Of a DNA stretch of 64,000 nt, positions 1 through 8,381 are shown one piece after another. Numbering within the stretch: position 1 is the stretch's first letter; every line of letters starts with the position of its first letter. The notes under the pieces were generated by a model. It saw only the letters and a list, made by a program, of their open reading frames with translations. It was not told where the DNA came from and did not search any database. Both the position numbers and the translations under genes were made by a program. Source of the DNA: Pirellulales bacterium (GTDB taxonomy: Bacteria > Planctomycetota > Planctomycetia > Pirellulales > Lacipirellulaceae); NCBI GenBank assembly GCA_019636345.1, contig JAHBXQ010000011.1, positions 62,001 to 126,000 of the forward strand, read 5' to 3'.

Positions 1-16
1 GCTCGGCAAAACGGGG

Positions 17-718
17 CTACTCCTCGAAGCCGTCCAGCAGCGCAGCGGCGTCGCGCCGTCGCCGCCACGAGCGCGGCAGCGGGGCGAGGATCTCCAGCGG
101 CTCGCGCCGCACCGGATGTTCCAGCGCGAGGAACCTCGCATGCAGCGCGATTCCCTCCGGAAACGGCTCCGTGCTGCCGTACTTGCGGTCCCCAAGGATC
201 GGCCAACCCGCCTTAGATAGTTGCACGCGAATCTGATGCTTGCGACCTGTCTCCAATTCGATCTGCACGTGCGTCAGTTCTCCGCGGGAAGCGAGCCGGC
301 GATACGCCAAGCGAGCCAGTCGGGCGTCGGGACACGCGGCATGCGTCGCATGAACCCGGCGATGGCGCTCGTCGTGCCGCAGGTAGTGTTCGAGCTCGCC
401 CGCCGCCGGTTCGACTTCGCCCGCGACGATCGCCCAGTAGATCTTGTCGACCCGGCGTGAACGAAACGCTTCGCTCAGCCGAGCCGCCGCCTTGGAGGTC
501 TTCGCCAACAGCGTGACGCCGGTCACCGGGGCGTCGAGCCGGCTGACGATCCCCAGGTAGACGTTCCCCGGCTTCTGATACGCCTGCTTGAGATAGTCCT
601 TGGCGATCGTCAACAGGCTCGCCTTGTCCTCGCTCACCCCCATCGTGGGGAGCATTGCCGGCTTGTTGACGGCCAGCAGATGGTTGTCCTCGTACAGAAT
701 GTCCAGCGGTGCAGGCAT
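17..718 (-). CDS. RluA-family RNA pseudouridine synthase
   Basis: This 233-residue protein is a pseudouridine synthase of the RluA family, which converts specific uridines in rRNA or tRNA to pseudouridine. The family signature is present as SRLDAPVTG, with the catalytic aspartate at about residue 62. The later segment ELETGRKHQIRVQL and the following GDRKYG are also typical RluA blocks. There is no N-terminal S4 domain, so it resembles the short RluA/TruC-like subgroup rather than RluC or RluD. The exact target nucleotide cannot be read from the sequence. It is transcribed away from maf, with about 195 bp between the two start codons. Confidence 0.9.
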   Translation of the reverse strand: MPAPLDILYEDNHLLAVNKPAMLPTMGVSEDKASLLTIAKDYLKQAYQKPGNVYLGIVSRLDAPVTGVTLLAKTSKAAARLSEAFRSRRVDKIYWAIVAGEVEPAAGELEHYLRHDERHRRVHATHAACPDARLARLAYRRLASRGELTHVQIELETGRKHQIRVQLSKAGWPILGDRKYGSTEPFPEGIALHARFLALEHPVRREPLEILAPLPRSWRRRRDAAALLDGFEE

Positions 719-913
719 GTCGATCGACGGGCAAGAAGAAGTTCGGCGCCCGGGGGAGAGCGTCGTCGCGGGCTATGCGCTACAATGCGTTTGCTCCCCG
801 CAGCTTACCCCAAGCTCGGGCGAAGCGAAGCGGTCGATCGGCGCCAAACCCGATCCGTCCCCCGAACCGGCGGTCCATGGCCGTCAGCCAGTTGCAGATC
901 TGCTTGGGAGACC

Positions 914-1591
914 ATGCCGAATTTGCCTTCCTTGATTCTCGCCAGCGGGTCGCCTCAGCGTCGACGGCTGATGGCCGAGGCGGGCTATCGGTTTACAGTG
1001 ATGCGGCCCGACGACCACGTCGAGTGCGGCATCTGCTCGACCGGCGGTCCCGCGGCCCTGGTCGCCGAGTTGGCCGCGGAGAAAGCGGCGCACGTCGCCG
1101 CTCGGCTGGCGCAGGGCGAGCTTCCTTGGTCCGATGACGGACAAACCTCCGTGTCGGTCGTCGCCAATCAGGCCGCATCAGCCTTGATTGTCGCCTGCGA
1201 CACGGTCGCCGAATGCGAAGGCCATATCCTGGGCAAACCCCATGACGAGGCCCACGCCGCCGACATGTTGCGCCGCTTGCGCGGCAATCGCCACCGCGTG
1301 TACAGCGGATTATGCCTCTGGCCGTGGGGGGGACCCGACGCCCCAGTCCCTGTGACGCGGTTGGCGGTCTCGGAACTGTTCATGGAGTCGATTTCCGAGG
1401 ACCAGCTCGAGGAGTATCTCGCCAGCGGCCTGTGGGAAGGCAAGGCGGGCGCCTTCGGCTACCAGGACCGCCACGGCTGGCTCCGTCTCGACAGCGGCAG
1501 CGAGTCGAACGTCATCGGTCTTCCGCTGGAACTGCTGGCCGAAATGCTCGCCGACCACGATCGGTCGCTCTCGGGAGAGCGGGAGAGGTGA
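914..1591 (+). CDS. maf: Maf-family nucleoside triphosphate pyrophosphatase
   Basis: This 225-residue protein belongs to the Maf/YhdE/YceF family, which hydrolyses non-canonical or canonical NTPs to NMP and pyrophosphate. The N-terminal block LILASGSPQRRRLM (residues about 8-20) is the nucleotide-binding signature. The segments ACDTVAECEG, EGKAGAFGYQ and SNVIGLPLELL follow in family order. The start at 914 is preferred over upstream in-frame codons because homology begins there and GGGAG lies just upstream (906-910). A TACAAT hexamer at 781-786 could be a -10 element, but no good -35 pairs with it. An insertion of roughly 25 residues before the ACDTV block is longer than usual for Maf. Confidence 0.92.
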   Translation: MPNLPSLILASGSPQRRRLMAEAGYRFTVMRPDDHVECGICSTGGPAALVAELAAEKAAHVAARLAQGELPWSDDGQTSVSVVANQAASALIVACDTVAECEGHILGKPHDEAHAADMLRRLRGNRHRVYSGLCLWPWGGPDAPVPVTRLAVSELFMESISEDQLEEYLASGLWEGKAGAFGYQDRHGWLRLDSGSESNVIGLPLELLAEMLADHDRSLSGERER

Positions 1592-1659
1592 CGCCTCGCT
1601 TCCTCCTTGCTCCAGCCGGTTCGACCCCTGCCAAGCGCAGGCTGACGTTTCGATCCGAA

Positions 1660-1689
1660 CTGTCAGCTGATTGCCCCTGCGGATATACT
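1660..1689 (+). promoter_or_regulatory. Candidate sigma70-type promoter for the Gfo/Idh/MocA gene
   Basis: The hexamer CTGTCA (1660-1665) resembles a -35 box (4 of 6). An 18-base spacer separates it from TATACT (1684-1689), which resembles a -10 box (5 of 6). Transcription would begin near 1696, about 50 bases before the start codon at 1748. This is a pattern match only. Confidence 0.35.
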
Positions 1690-1747
1690 CTCGACAGCAC
1701 AGTTCCTCTGCTCGTTCTTGCCCCATGACGGACGTCGGCGGTCATCC

Positions 1748-2734
1748 ATGAAGGTCAAAGTCGGAGTTGTCGGCGTCGGGTCCGACTGGGAGTCGCGGCG
1801 ATTGCCGGCGTTGCGGGCGTTGCCGGACCGATTCGAAGTACGGGCCGTGTGCGACCCGGTCGGCCACCGTGCCGCCCAGGCCGCCCGCACGTTGCAGGCC
1901 GACGTTCATGACGGATTCCGGACGTTGATCGCGCGGGACGACGTCGAGGCGATTTTGCTGTTCGCCGACGAGTGGTACGGCGCGCTGCCGCTTTACGCAG
2001 CGTGCGAAGCGGGCAAGGGGATCTACTGCGCCGCCGCCCTGGAGTTGCGCGACGAGGAGGCCGCCGACCTCCGCGACCAGGTTCGTGAGTCGGGGGTCGC
2101 CTTCATGGCGGAGTTTCCCTGTCGGCTCTCTCCTGCGACGTTGCGGCTCAAGGAGCTGATCGCCACGAAGCTCGGCCGGCCGCGGCTGCTGTTCTGCAAT
2201 CGTCGCCAGTTGGTCGGCTCGACCCCCGCCGACACCGAACCATGCGAGCACGACCTCATCGAACTGATCGATTGGTGCCGGTACATGGTCGACGACGAGC
2301 CGTCGTCGCTGTTGGCGTCGATGCACTGCAGCGCCAAGGGACCGTCGGATTACTTTTCGCTGAGTCTCGACTTCTCCCCGGTCGGCGACGTGGGAACAGG
2401 ACCGCTGGCGATCATCGCGTGCGGCGAGTACGTCGCCCCGCAATTCGACGAATCGCTCGCCTATCGTCGCCCCGCCGACATGAAGGTCGTTTGCGAACGA
2501 GGGATCGCATTTCTTGACTTGCCGTCGACCTTGATCTGGTTCAACGACGCGGGACAGCACTTCGAGCGGCTCGAACACGAGCGCCCCGTCGGCGAGCAGA
2601 TGCTGCTCCACTTCCACCGGGCCGTGGAAAGTCTCGTCCTCAAAACGGCGAGTCTGGAAGACGCCCACCGCGCGATCGCGATCGCCCACAAGGCCCGCCT
2701 GTCGGCCCGCAACGGCCAGCGGGCGCTGTGCTAA
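1748..2734 (+). CDS. Gfo/Idh/MocA-family NAD(P)-dependent oxidoreductase
   Basis: This 328-residue protein has an N-terminal Rossmann fold with GVVGVGSDWESRR at residues 5-17, where the GxGxxG-like loop would bind the dinucleotide. It continues with a pattern typical of the Gfo/Idh/MocA family (EVRAVCDP, then a conserved block around CEAGKGIYCA). Members oxidise or reduce sugars, inositols and related compounds, and Planctomycetes carry many paralogues, so no substrate can be named. The C-terminal half is the alpha/beta substrate domain. The start at 1748 places the nucleotide-binding strand at the N-terminus. There is no signal peptide, unlike many secreted planctomycete paralogues. Confidence 0.75.
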   Translation: MKVKVGVVGVGSDWESRRLPALRALPDRFEVRAVCDPVGHRAAQAARTLQADVHDGFRTLIARDDVEAILLFADEWYGALPLYAACEAGKGIYCAAALELRDEEAADLRDQVRESGVAFMAEFPCRLSPATLRLKELIATKLGRPRLLFCNRRQLVGSTPADTEPCEHDLIELIDWCRYMVDDEPSSLLASMHCSAKGPSDYFSLSLDFSPVGDVGTGPLAIIACGEYVAPQFDESLAYRRPADMKVVCERGIAFLDLPSTLIWFNDAGQHFERLEHERPVGEQMLLHFHRAVESLVLKTASLEDAHRAIAIAHKARLSARNGQRALC

Positions 2735-2767
2735 GATTCGGGCCCAGGGTTGCCCGGTGAAACTCGG

Positions 2768-2830
2768 GCGAAGGCGCAAAGCCCGGCGCAGGTTGAGATC
2801 AGAAAGCCACGCCAAGCTTTGCGCCTTAGC
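2768..2830. repeat. Imperfect inverted repeat (CGCAAAGG-type element)
   Basis: The 15-base arm at 2768-2782 (GCGAAGGCGCAAAGC) is the reverse complement of 2816-2830 (GCTTTGCGCCTTAGC) at 14 of 15 positions, around a 33-base spacer. The run TTTGCGCCTTAGCGCCTTTG continues to the right. It lies between the oxidoreductase stop and the transketolase start, where no gene is supported. From memory, similar 'cgcctttgcgtga' motifs recur between genes in several bacterial phyla. That recollection was not checked. Confidence 0.6.
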
Positions 2831-3017
2831 GCCTTTGCGTGATTCTCCTAGCGCAAATGCTTGCGGGTTCGGCGCAGTTTTTTGCGCGGAATCGTCCCGT
2901 GTCGCCTGCCCGGAGGCGTGGCGGCGTCTCGTCGCCGGGGAGGTGATGAGTTATCTTGAGGGGCTGTCGTCGCCGCGATGGCGATTCCTCCCCGCACAGC
3001 CCTCCGCACGCCTTGCC

Positions 3018-5078
3018 ATGTCGACCGTTTCTCAGGATCTCTCGCAACTGACGATCAACACGATTCGCACACTGTCGATGGACGGCGTGCAGGCGGCTAA
3101 CTCAGGGCACCCAGGGACCCCGATGGCCCTGGCGCCGGTCGCCTATCAGGTGTGGACCGAGGCGTTGCGGTTCGACCCCGAGGCGCCTCGGTGGCCCAAT
3201 CGCGATCGGTTCGTTCTGTCGTGCGGCCACGCGTCGATGCTGATTTATTCGCTGTTGCATCTGGCGAGGGTGAAGAAGCTCGACGCCGCCGGCGCCCCGA
3301 CCGACGAACTGGCGGTGACGCTCGAGGATCTCAAAAGCTTCCGGCAATGGGGAAGCCGCACCCCAGGGCATCCCGAGTTCGGGCACACCTACGGCGTCGA
3401 GACGACGACCGGCCCGCTGGGCCAAGGTTGCGGCAACAGCGTCGGCATGGCGATCGCCTCGCGCTGGCTCGCGGCCAACTACAACAAGCCGGGCTTCGAT
3501 CTGTTCGACTTCAACGTCTATGCCCTCTGCGGCGACGGCGACATGATGGAAGGGGTCACTTGCGAGGCCGCTTCGCTTGCCGGGCATTTGAAGCTCTCCA
3601 ACCTCTGCTGGATCTACGACGACAACAAGATCACGATCGAGGGCGCCACGACCCTTGCATTCAGCGAGGACGTCGCCACGCGGTTTGAGGGGTTGGGATG
3701 GAACGTCGTGCGGGTCGACGACGCGAATGACTTGGGCGCCTTGAGCGGCGCGCTGGCCAGTTTCGCCAAGTGCGACGACGCCCCCACGTTGATCATCGTG
3801 CGGAGCGTCATCGGCTACGGAGCCCCGAAGAAGGCCGGCACCCACGGCGCCCATGGCGAGCCGCTCGGCCCCGACGAGGTCCGAGCGACCAAGGCCGTGT
3901 ACGGCTGGCCGGAGGATGCCCAGTTCTTGGTCCCGCCCGAGGCGCCGCAGCAGTTCGCCGAGACGCTGGGGCAACGGGGCGCCAAGGGTCGGCAGGCGTG
4001 GGAGAAGCTGTTTGCCGAGTACAAGAAGCGGCACCCGGAGCTGGCCGAGCAAATCACGCTGATGCAGTCGCGGGAACTGCCGGCCGAATGGGACGCCGAC
4101 CTTCCCGAGTTTCCCGCTGATCCCAAGGGCGCCGCGACCCGCGCCACGGGCGGCAAGGCGCTCAACGCCTTCGGCAAGAAGATCCCCTGGCTTGCCGGCG
4201 GTTCGGCCGACTTGGCCCCCTCGACCAAGACGCTGCTCGAGTGGCCCGAAGCGGGGCACTTCGGCCCCGACAACTACGCGGGCCGCAACTTCCACTTCGG
4301 CATCCGCGAGCACGCGATGGCCGCCGCGGTGAACGGAATGTGCCTGTGCGGCATTCGCGGTTATGGCGCCACGTTCTTCGTGTTCAGCGATTACTGCCGG
4401 CCTTCGATCCGGCTCAGTTCGATCATGAACCTGCCGGCGTTGTACGTGTTCACGCACGACTCGATCGGCGTCGGCGAGGACGGCCCGACCCATCAGCCGG
4501 TCGAACAACTCGCCGCGGTGCGGGCGATCCCCGGCGTTGTCGTGCTGCGTCCCGGCGACGCGAACGAGTCGGTCCAGGCGTGGCGTGCCGCGCTCAAGGA
4601 AACGCATCGGCCCGCCCTGTTAATCCTCACCCGACAGAACATGCCGACGTTCGACCGGACCAAGGTTGCATCGGCCGAGGGGGTGTTGCGCGGCGGTTAC
4701 GTGTTGTCCGACGCCCCCGACGGCAAGCCGCAGGTCGTGCTCATCGGCACGGGAAGCGAGCTGTCGCTGGCGGTGGCGGCCCAGGAGAAGCTCGCCGCCG
4801 AGGGGATTACGTCCCGGGTCGTCAGTCTTCCCTCGTTCGAGTTGTTCCAGGACCAGGACGCCTCCTACCGCGAGTCGGTCCTCCCCGCCGCGATCAAGGC
4901 CCGCGTCGCCGTCGAGGCGGGCATTCGCCAAGGCTGGGACCGATACCTGGGGGACCAGGGCGAGTTCGTCGGGATGCACGGCTTCGGCGCCTCGGCCCCG
5001 GCGGGAACCGTGTACGAGAAGATGGGGATCACCGTCGACGCCGTCGTCGCCGCGGCGAAGAAATCGCTCCAGGGGTAA
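3018..5078 (+). CDS. tkt: Transketolase
   Basis: This 686-residue thiamine-diphosphate enzyme transfers two-carbon ketol units between sugar phosphates in the pentose phosphate pathway. HPGTPMALAP (His31), GHASMLIYSLLHL, the ThDP motif GDGDMMEGVTCEA and DDNKITIEG mark the N-terminal domain. REHAMAAAVNGM and HDSIGVGEDGPTHQPVEQ mark the pyrimidine-binding domain, followed by a complete C-terminal domain. Length is normal for the family. In-frame codons exist upstream to 2757, but homology begins at MSTVSQDLSQL, so 3018 is chosen. It stands alone, about 280 bp after the oxidoreductase, and the gap contains an inverted repeat. Confidence 0.96.
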   Translation: MSTVSQDLSQLTINTIRTLSMDGVQAANSGHPGTPMALAPVAYQVWTEALRFDPEAPRWPNRDRFVLSCGHASMLIYSLLHLARVKKLDAAGAPTDELAVTLEDLKSFRQWGSRTPGHPEFGHTYGVETTTGPLGQGCGNSVGMAIASRWLAANYNKPGFDLFDFNVYALCGDGDMMEGVTCEAASLAGHLKLSNLCWIYDDNKITIEGATTLAFSEDVATRFEGLGWNVVRVDDANDLGALSGALASFAKCDDAPTLIIVRSVIGYGAPKKAGTHGAHGEPLGPDEVRATKAVYGWPEDAQFLVPPEAPQQFAETLGQRGAKGRQAWEKLFAEYKKRHPELAEQITLMQSRELPAEWDADLPEFPADPKGAATRATGGKALNAFGKKIPWLAGGSADLAPSTKTLLEWPEAGHFGPDNYAGRNFHFGIREHAMAAAVNGMCLCGIRGYGATFFVFSDYCRPSIRLSSIMNLPALYVFTHDSIGVGEDGPTHQPVEQLAAVRAIPGVVVLRPGDANESVQAWRAALKETHRPALLILTRQNMPTFDRTKVASAEGVLRGGYVLSDAPDGKPQVVLIGTGSELSLAVAAQEKLAAEGITSRVVSLPSFELFQDQDASYRESVLPAAIKARVAVEAGIRQGWDRYLGDQGEFVGMHGFGASAPAGTVYEKMGITVDAVVAAAKKSLQG

Positions 5079-5261
5079 AGTCCCTTTGCCCCGGGCGGTT
5101 CGCGAATCGTTGCCGAGGAACCGATTTTGCGCAGGCCCGGCAGTTTCTCTAGCTTGCCGCGCCATTGACTCCCCCTCCCTGCCCTGCCACGCTATTTGTT
5201 CGGTGCGGAGGCCTCAATCGGTCTCGCTGGCGTATTCGGAATCGTTGTGCGGAGGTCCATG

Positions 5262-6584
5262 ATGCAGGCGTGTTTCGCGGTGTTGGCGCTCTTGTTGTCC
5301 AGTCAAGTCCAAGGAGGACGCTACGACGCCGAGCCGGCCGCCGAAGCTGCGGCCACGCCTGAGACCGCGGTCCCCGATCCCGCCGCTCCTGCTGAGCGGC
5401 CGCAGTTCCAGTACGTCGACCAGCCGCAGGGCGCCCCTGCGGGCAACGTCCTGCGAGCGCAGCCGACGCCGCAGCCGACGCTTCCCGCCGGTTTCACGCC
5501 GCACGCTTCCTCGGCCGGAAACTTCAACGAGGAGCTCGTGCAGCCTTCGGTGACGCCGCTCGACGCCCAGGCCGACAGCGCCGCCGCCGTCTCGCGGCCG
5601 CGCGAGTTGATGCAACTCGTCCTGGAGACGCCCCCGACGGGAAGCCAGCTTGCCGGCACGCCGATCGAGTTGATGACCGCGGTCGCCGGCGCTACGGGCC
5701 GTCGCGAGCAGACGCAGCTCGCTACGGCGTATTGGGACCTCTCGGCCGCTGTGGCCGACTACTATCTCGCGCTGCAGGAGTCCGCGGAGCTGCGCTCACT
5801 GGCTGCCGGAATTGCGGCGCCGAACGAGTCGTGGAATCGCGCTGCGGGTCAGTTGCAGGTTCGCTTGGCGACCGCGCTGAAGCGGGCCCAAGCCGCTCAG
5901 TCGCGGCTGCAGGGTCTCATGGGTCCCGCTGCCGGAGACCGCGTGCCGTTGCCCGCCGACGCTCCGCACGCCGGGCGCTACGACACGCGCTACGAGGAGA
6001 TCTTCGCGGATCGCGACGATCCCGCGGCGCTGCAGTTGCATGATCTGATCCCCGCTGAGTTCGACAACATCTCGCGGCTGTGCGACGCGGTAGTCGAAGC
6101 CGACCTGTGGCTGCAGCGCGGTCCCGGCTCCGCGAATGATCCCGGCGGCGAGCATGTGCTGCGAGCCCATGAGCTGCTGTCGCTCCGTCGTCGCGAGTTC
6201 GTCGAGGCGGTGCGGCAGTACAACCAGCACATCGCCGAGTACAGCGAGCTGGCCACTCCGGGCCGCGTCGAGACGCGGCGTCTGGTGGCGATGTTGATCA
6301 AGACCTCGACGACGGCCGGCTCGGCGCCTGTCGGCGGACGTTTCGACGCTGCGGTTCAGGGGGCCAGCGCCTCCGAGCCGATGCTCGCCAACGACGCCGC
6401 CGAGGCGGAGCGGCTCCCCGCAGTCCCTCCGACCTACGCTTCCGAACAGGACGCCCCGCAACAGGCGGCGCCCGAGGCGGAAGAGACGCGAGTTCGCCGT
6501 CCGATCCTCGACAATCTGCGAGATCGCGAGCACTCGATCCTGCGCCGCCCGTTGAACCGGCTTCGCGGCGACCGTCGCGGCTAG
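5262..6584 (+). CDS. Secreted alanine/proline-rich hypothetical protein
   Basis: I do not recognise a named family. The 440-residue product starts with a signal peptide-like segment (MQACFAVLALLLSSQVQG), followed by about 90 residues rich in Ala, Pro and Gln that look disordered. The middle (about 150-370) is predicted by eye to be helical, with LATAYWDLSAAVADYYLALQ and QLQVRLATALKRAQAAQ. This pattern recalls the long helices of TolC-like outer-membrane proteins, but nothing decisive supports that. The tail is basic (RRPLNRLRGDRRG). Two tandem ATG codons occur at 5259 and 5262. GGAGG at 5251-5255 gives better spacing to the second. Confidence 0.6.
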   Translation: MQACFAVLALLLSSQVQGGRYDAEPAAEAAATPETAVPDPAAPAERPQFQYVDQPQGAPAGNVLRAQPTPQPTLPAGFTPHASSAGNFNEELVQPSVTPLDAQADSAAAVSRPRELMQLVLETPPTGSQLAGTPIELMTAVAGATGRREQTQLATAYWDLSAAVADYYLALQESAELRSLAAGIAAPNESWNRAAGQLQVRLATALKRAQAAQSRLQGLMGPAAGDRVPLPADAPHAGRYDTRYEEIFADRDDPAALQLHDLIPAEFDNISRLCDAVVEADLWLQRGPGSANDPGGEHVLRAHELLSLRRREFVEAVRQYNQHIAEYSELATPGRVETRRLVAMLIKTSTTAGSAPVGGRFDAAVQGASASEPMLANDAAEAERLPAVPPTYASEQDAPQQAAPEAEETRVRRPILDNLRDREHSILRRPLNRLRGDRRG

Positions 6585-6603
6585 GGTTCGCAGGGCGTCA
6601 TCC

Positions 6604-7647
6604 ATGATCGCTCCTCCGTCGCCGTCGAGCGCCTCCCCGGTCGTCGTCGCGGCGCCGTTTTACATCGGCTCGCTCAAAGTCGACCCGCCGATCCTGCAGG
6701 CCCCGATGGCGGGGTTCACGAACTTCGCCTTTCGGCAGATCGTGCGCGAGTTCGGCGGCGTCGGGCTGTTGGCCACCGAGATGGTCAACGCTCGCGGGTT
6801 CGTCTGGCTTGACGAGCAGGAGGCCGAGCACCCCGACCGGCTGTGGGGCGTGGCCGACGAACCGCGCCCGCTGGCCGTGCAGATCTGGGACAACGAGCCG
6901 GAGACGCTCGCCAAGGTCGGGGCCCGGCTGGCCGGCGAATACCGCGTGAGCGTCGTCGACATCAACTTCGGCTGCCCCGTGCGGCAGGTCACGCAGAAGG
7001 CCCATAGCGGGTCGTACCTGTTGAGTTTCCCCGAACGGATGGGGGCGATCATCGAGCAGGTGGTCGCAGCCTGCGCCCCGACGCCGGTCACGGCGAAAAT
7101 TCGCCTGGGGTGCGCCCGCGATCGGATCAACGCGATCGACGTCGCCCAGGTGGTCGAAGGGGCCGGCGCCGCGGCGCTGACCGTCCACGGTCGCACGGCG
7201 GCCGACATGTTTCGCGGCTCGGCCGATTGGGATCAGATCGCGGCAATCAAGCCGCATCTCAAGCGGATTCCGCTGATCGGCAACGGCGACCTCGACGCGC
7301 CGCAGAAGGTGGTCGACGCCTTTCGCCGGTACGACGTCGACGGGGTGATGATCGCCCGGGCGGCGCTGGCCAAACCGTGGCTTTACGCCCAAGCGGCGGC
7401 CGCGGTGCGCGGTGAGCCGATCCCCCCCGAGCCGACGCTCGCCGAGGAGCGCGCCCTGCTGGTCCATCACTTTGCGCTGGTGCGGGCGCGATTCGGCGAC
7501 GAGCGAGCCTGCGTGCTGATGCGCAAATTCGCCTGCTGCTACGCCCAAGGTCGCCCCGGCGCCCGGGAGTTTCGCAAGCAGATCGCCGTGATCGAAACGC
7601 CCGAACGATTCTACGACGTCGTCGAGCGCTGCTTCCCCCGCGATTGA
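6604..7647 (+). CDS. dusB: tRNA-dihydrouridine synthase (DusB-like)
   Basis: This 347-residue flavoenzyme reduces specific uridines in tRNA to dihydrouridine. The TIM-barrel signatures are present: QAPMAGFTNFAFR near residue 32, LAVQIWDNEP, DINFGCPVRQVTQKAHSG with the presumed catalytic Cys124, TAKIRLGC and LTVHGRTAADMF. GNGDLDAP and GVMIARAALAKPW form the FMN phosphate-binding end. The first 20 residues are a non-conserved extension. The 3' end overlaps the convergent DUF2721 gene by 37 bp. The assignment to DusB rather than another Dus paralogue is by general resemblance. Confidence 0.88.
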   Translation: MIAPPSPSSASPVVVAAPFYIGSLKVDPPILQAPMAGFTNFAFRQIVREFGGVGLLATEMVNARGFVWLDEQEAEHPDRLWGVADEPRPLAVQIWDNEPETLAKVGARLAGEYRVSVVDINFGCPVRQVTQKAHSGSYLLSFPERMGAIIEQVVAACAPTPVTAKIRLGCARDRINAIDVAQVVEGAGAAALTVHGRTAADMFRGSADWDQIAAIKPHLKRIPLIGNGDLDAPQKVVDAFRRYDVDGVMIARAALAKPWLYAQAAAAVRGEPIPPEPTLAEERALLVHHFALVRARFGDERACVLMRKFACCYAQGRPGAREFRKQIAVIETPERFYDVVERCFPRD

Positions 7648-8087
7648 GCGGTCCGCGGAGCCATGTCGGTCTCCAACGCCAGTGCGTGCAGCGAGCGTTG
7701 GATGTCGCGCAGGAAAAACAGGATCGCCGCGCCCACCGAGCCGAGGCAGCCCACAAACAGCCCGCCGACTAGCGGGGCTGCCTGCCACCGCATCACCGCG
7801 GCGAGGAACAGCACGATGACGAGCATCGCGGCCAGCAAGGCCGACGAGGCGGCCAGAAAGATCGCCGTCCGCAGCAGTCTTGCTCGGATCCAGAGGATTC
7901 GCAGTTGAGCGTCGTTCTTGGCTCGATCGCCGTGAGCCTGACGGTTGAATTCGATCAACTCGCGAGTCCGGTCGATGACCCGACCGAACCGATTGGTCAT
8001 CGTCAGCAGCAACAGGCCGACTGCGGAGATCAAGATCGCCGGCCCGACGGCCACTTGGAGGACGGGCGCCAGTTCTTCGAGCGGCAT
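7611..8087 (-). CDS. DUF2721 family membrane protein
   Basis: This 158-residue protein has three hydrophobic segments (about 10-31, 75-100 and 104-128). The cytoplasmic loop between the first two is basic, with NRFGRVIDRTRELIEFNR, which is characteristic of DUF2721 proteins. The function of the family is unknown. Its 3' end overlaps the 3' end of dusB on the other strand by 37 bp. It lies downstream of the NSS transporter genes on the same strand, but a 60-bp gap and the lack of functional linkage make co-transcription uncertain. Confidence 0.75.
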   Translation of the reverse strand: MPLEELAPVLQVAVGPAILISAVGLLLLTMTNRFGRVIDRTRELIEFNRQAHGDRAKNDAQLRILWIRARLLRTAIFLAASSALLAAMLVIVLFLAAVMRWQAAPLVGGLFVGCLGSVGAAILFFLRDIQRSLHALALETDMAPRTAQSRGKQRSTTS

Positions 8088-8147
8088 AAGGCGGGGCGGG
8101 GTACGGCGGGAGGCGGAGCGGAGTGCGCCGAGACGTGACGCGGCGAA

Positions 8148-8312
8148 TCAATCGGCGTCGTGGGTGTCTCGGGTGTCGATCTCCAGCGGGGCTTTGAGGT
8201 GGGATTGAACCACCTCCGCCGGCAGCGTCAGCATCCGCCAGAAGCAGAACCCGGCCAGCGACAGGACGAATCCCAACGAACCGCACATAATGGCCCAACC
8301 GGCGGAGGTCAT
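8148..8312 (-). CDS. metS: MetS-like small subunit of the NSS transporter
   Basis: This 54-residue protein has one membrane segment (residues about 5-28, WAIMCGSLGFVLSLAGFCFW) followed by a charged cytoplasmic tail. AAGGAG sits about 10 bases before its ATG on the minus strand. It lies 69 bp downstream of the neurotransmitter:sodium symporter gene. This matches the MetP/MetS arrangement known from corynebacterial methionine uptake, where a small single-span subunit is required with the NSS permease. The assignment rests on size, topology and position rather than on a strong motif, so the substrate is not implied. Confidence 0.65.
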   Translation of the reverse strand: MTSAGWAIMCGSLGFVLSLAGFCFWRMLTLPAEVVQSHLKAPLEIDTRDTHDAD

Positions 8313-8381
8313 AAGCGGTGCTCCTTGTTCGAAGCTCAGGCGAGGTTGAGTCGCGACCCGGACAGACGGGAAGCGTGTTGG

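Noticed and set aside
6598-8298. 566-codon open frame on the minus strand opposite dusB
   Set aside because: It would cover dusB, the DUF2721 gene and part of the small metS-like gene. The real genes on these stretches have recognisable family motifs.
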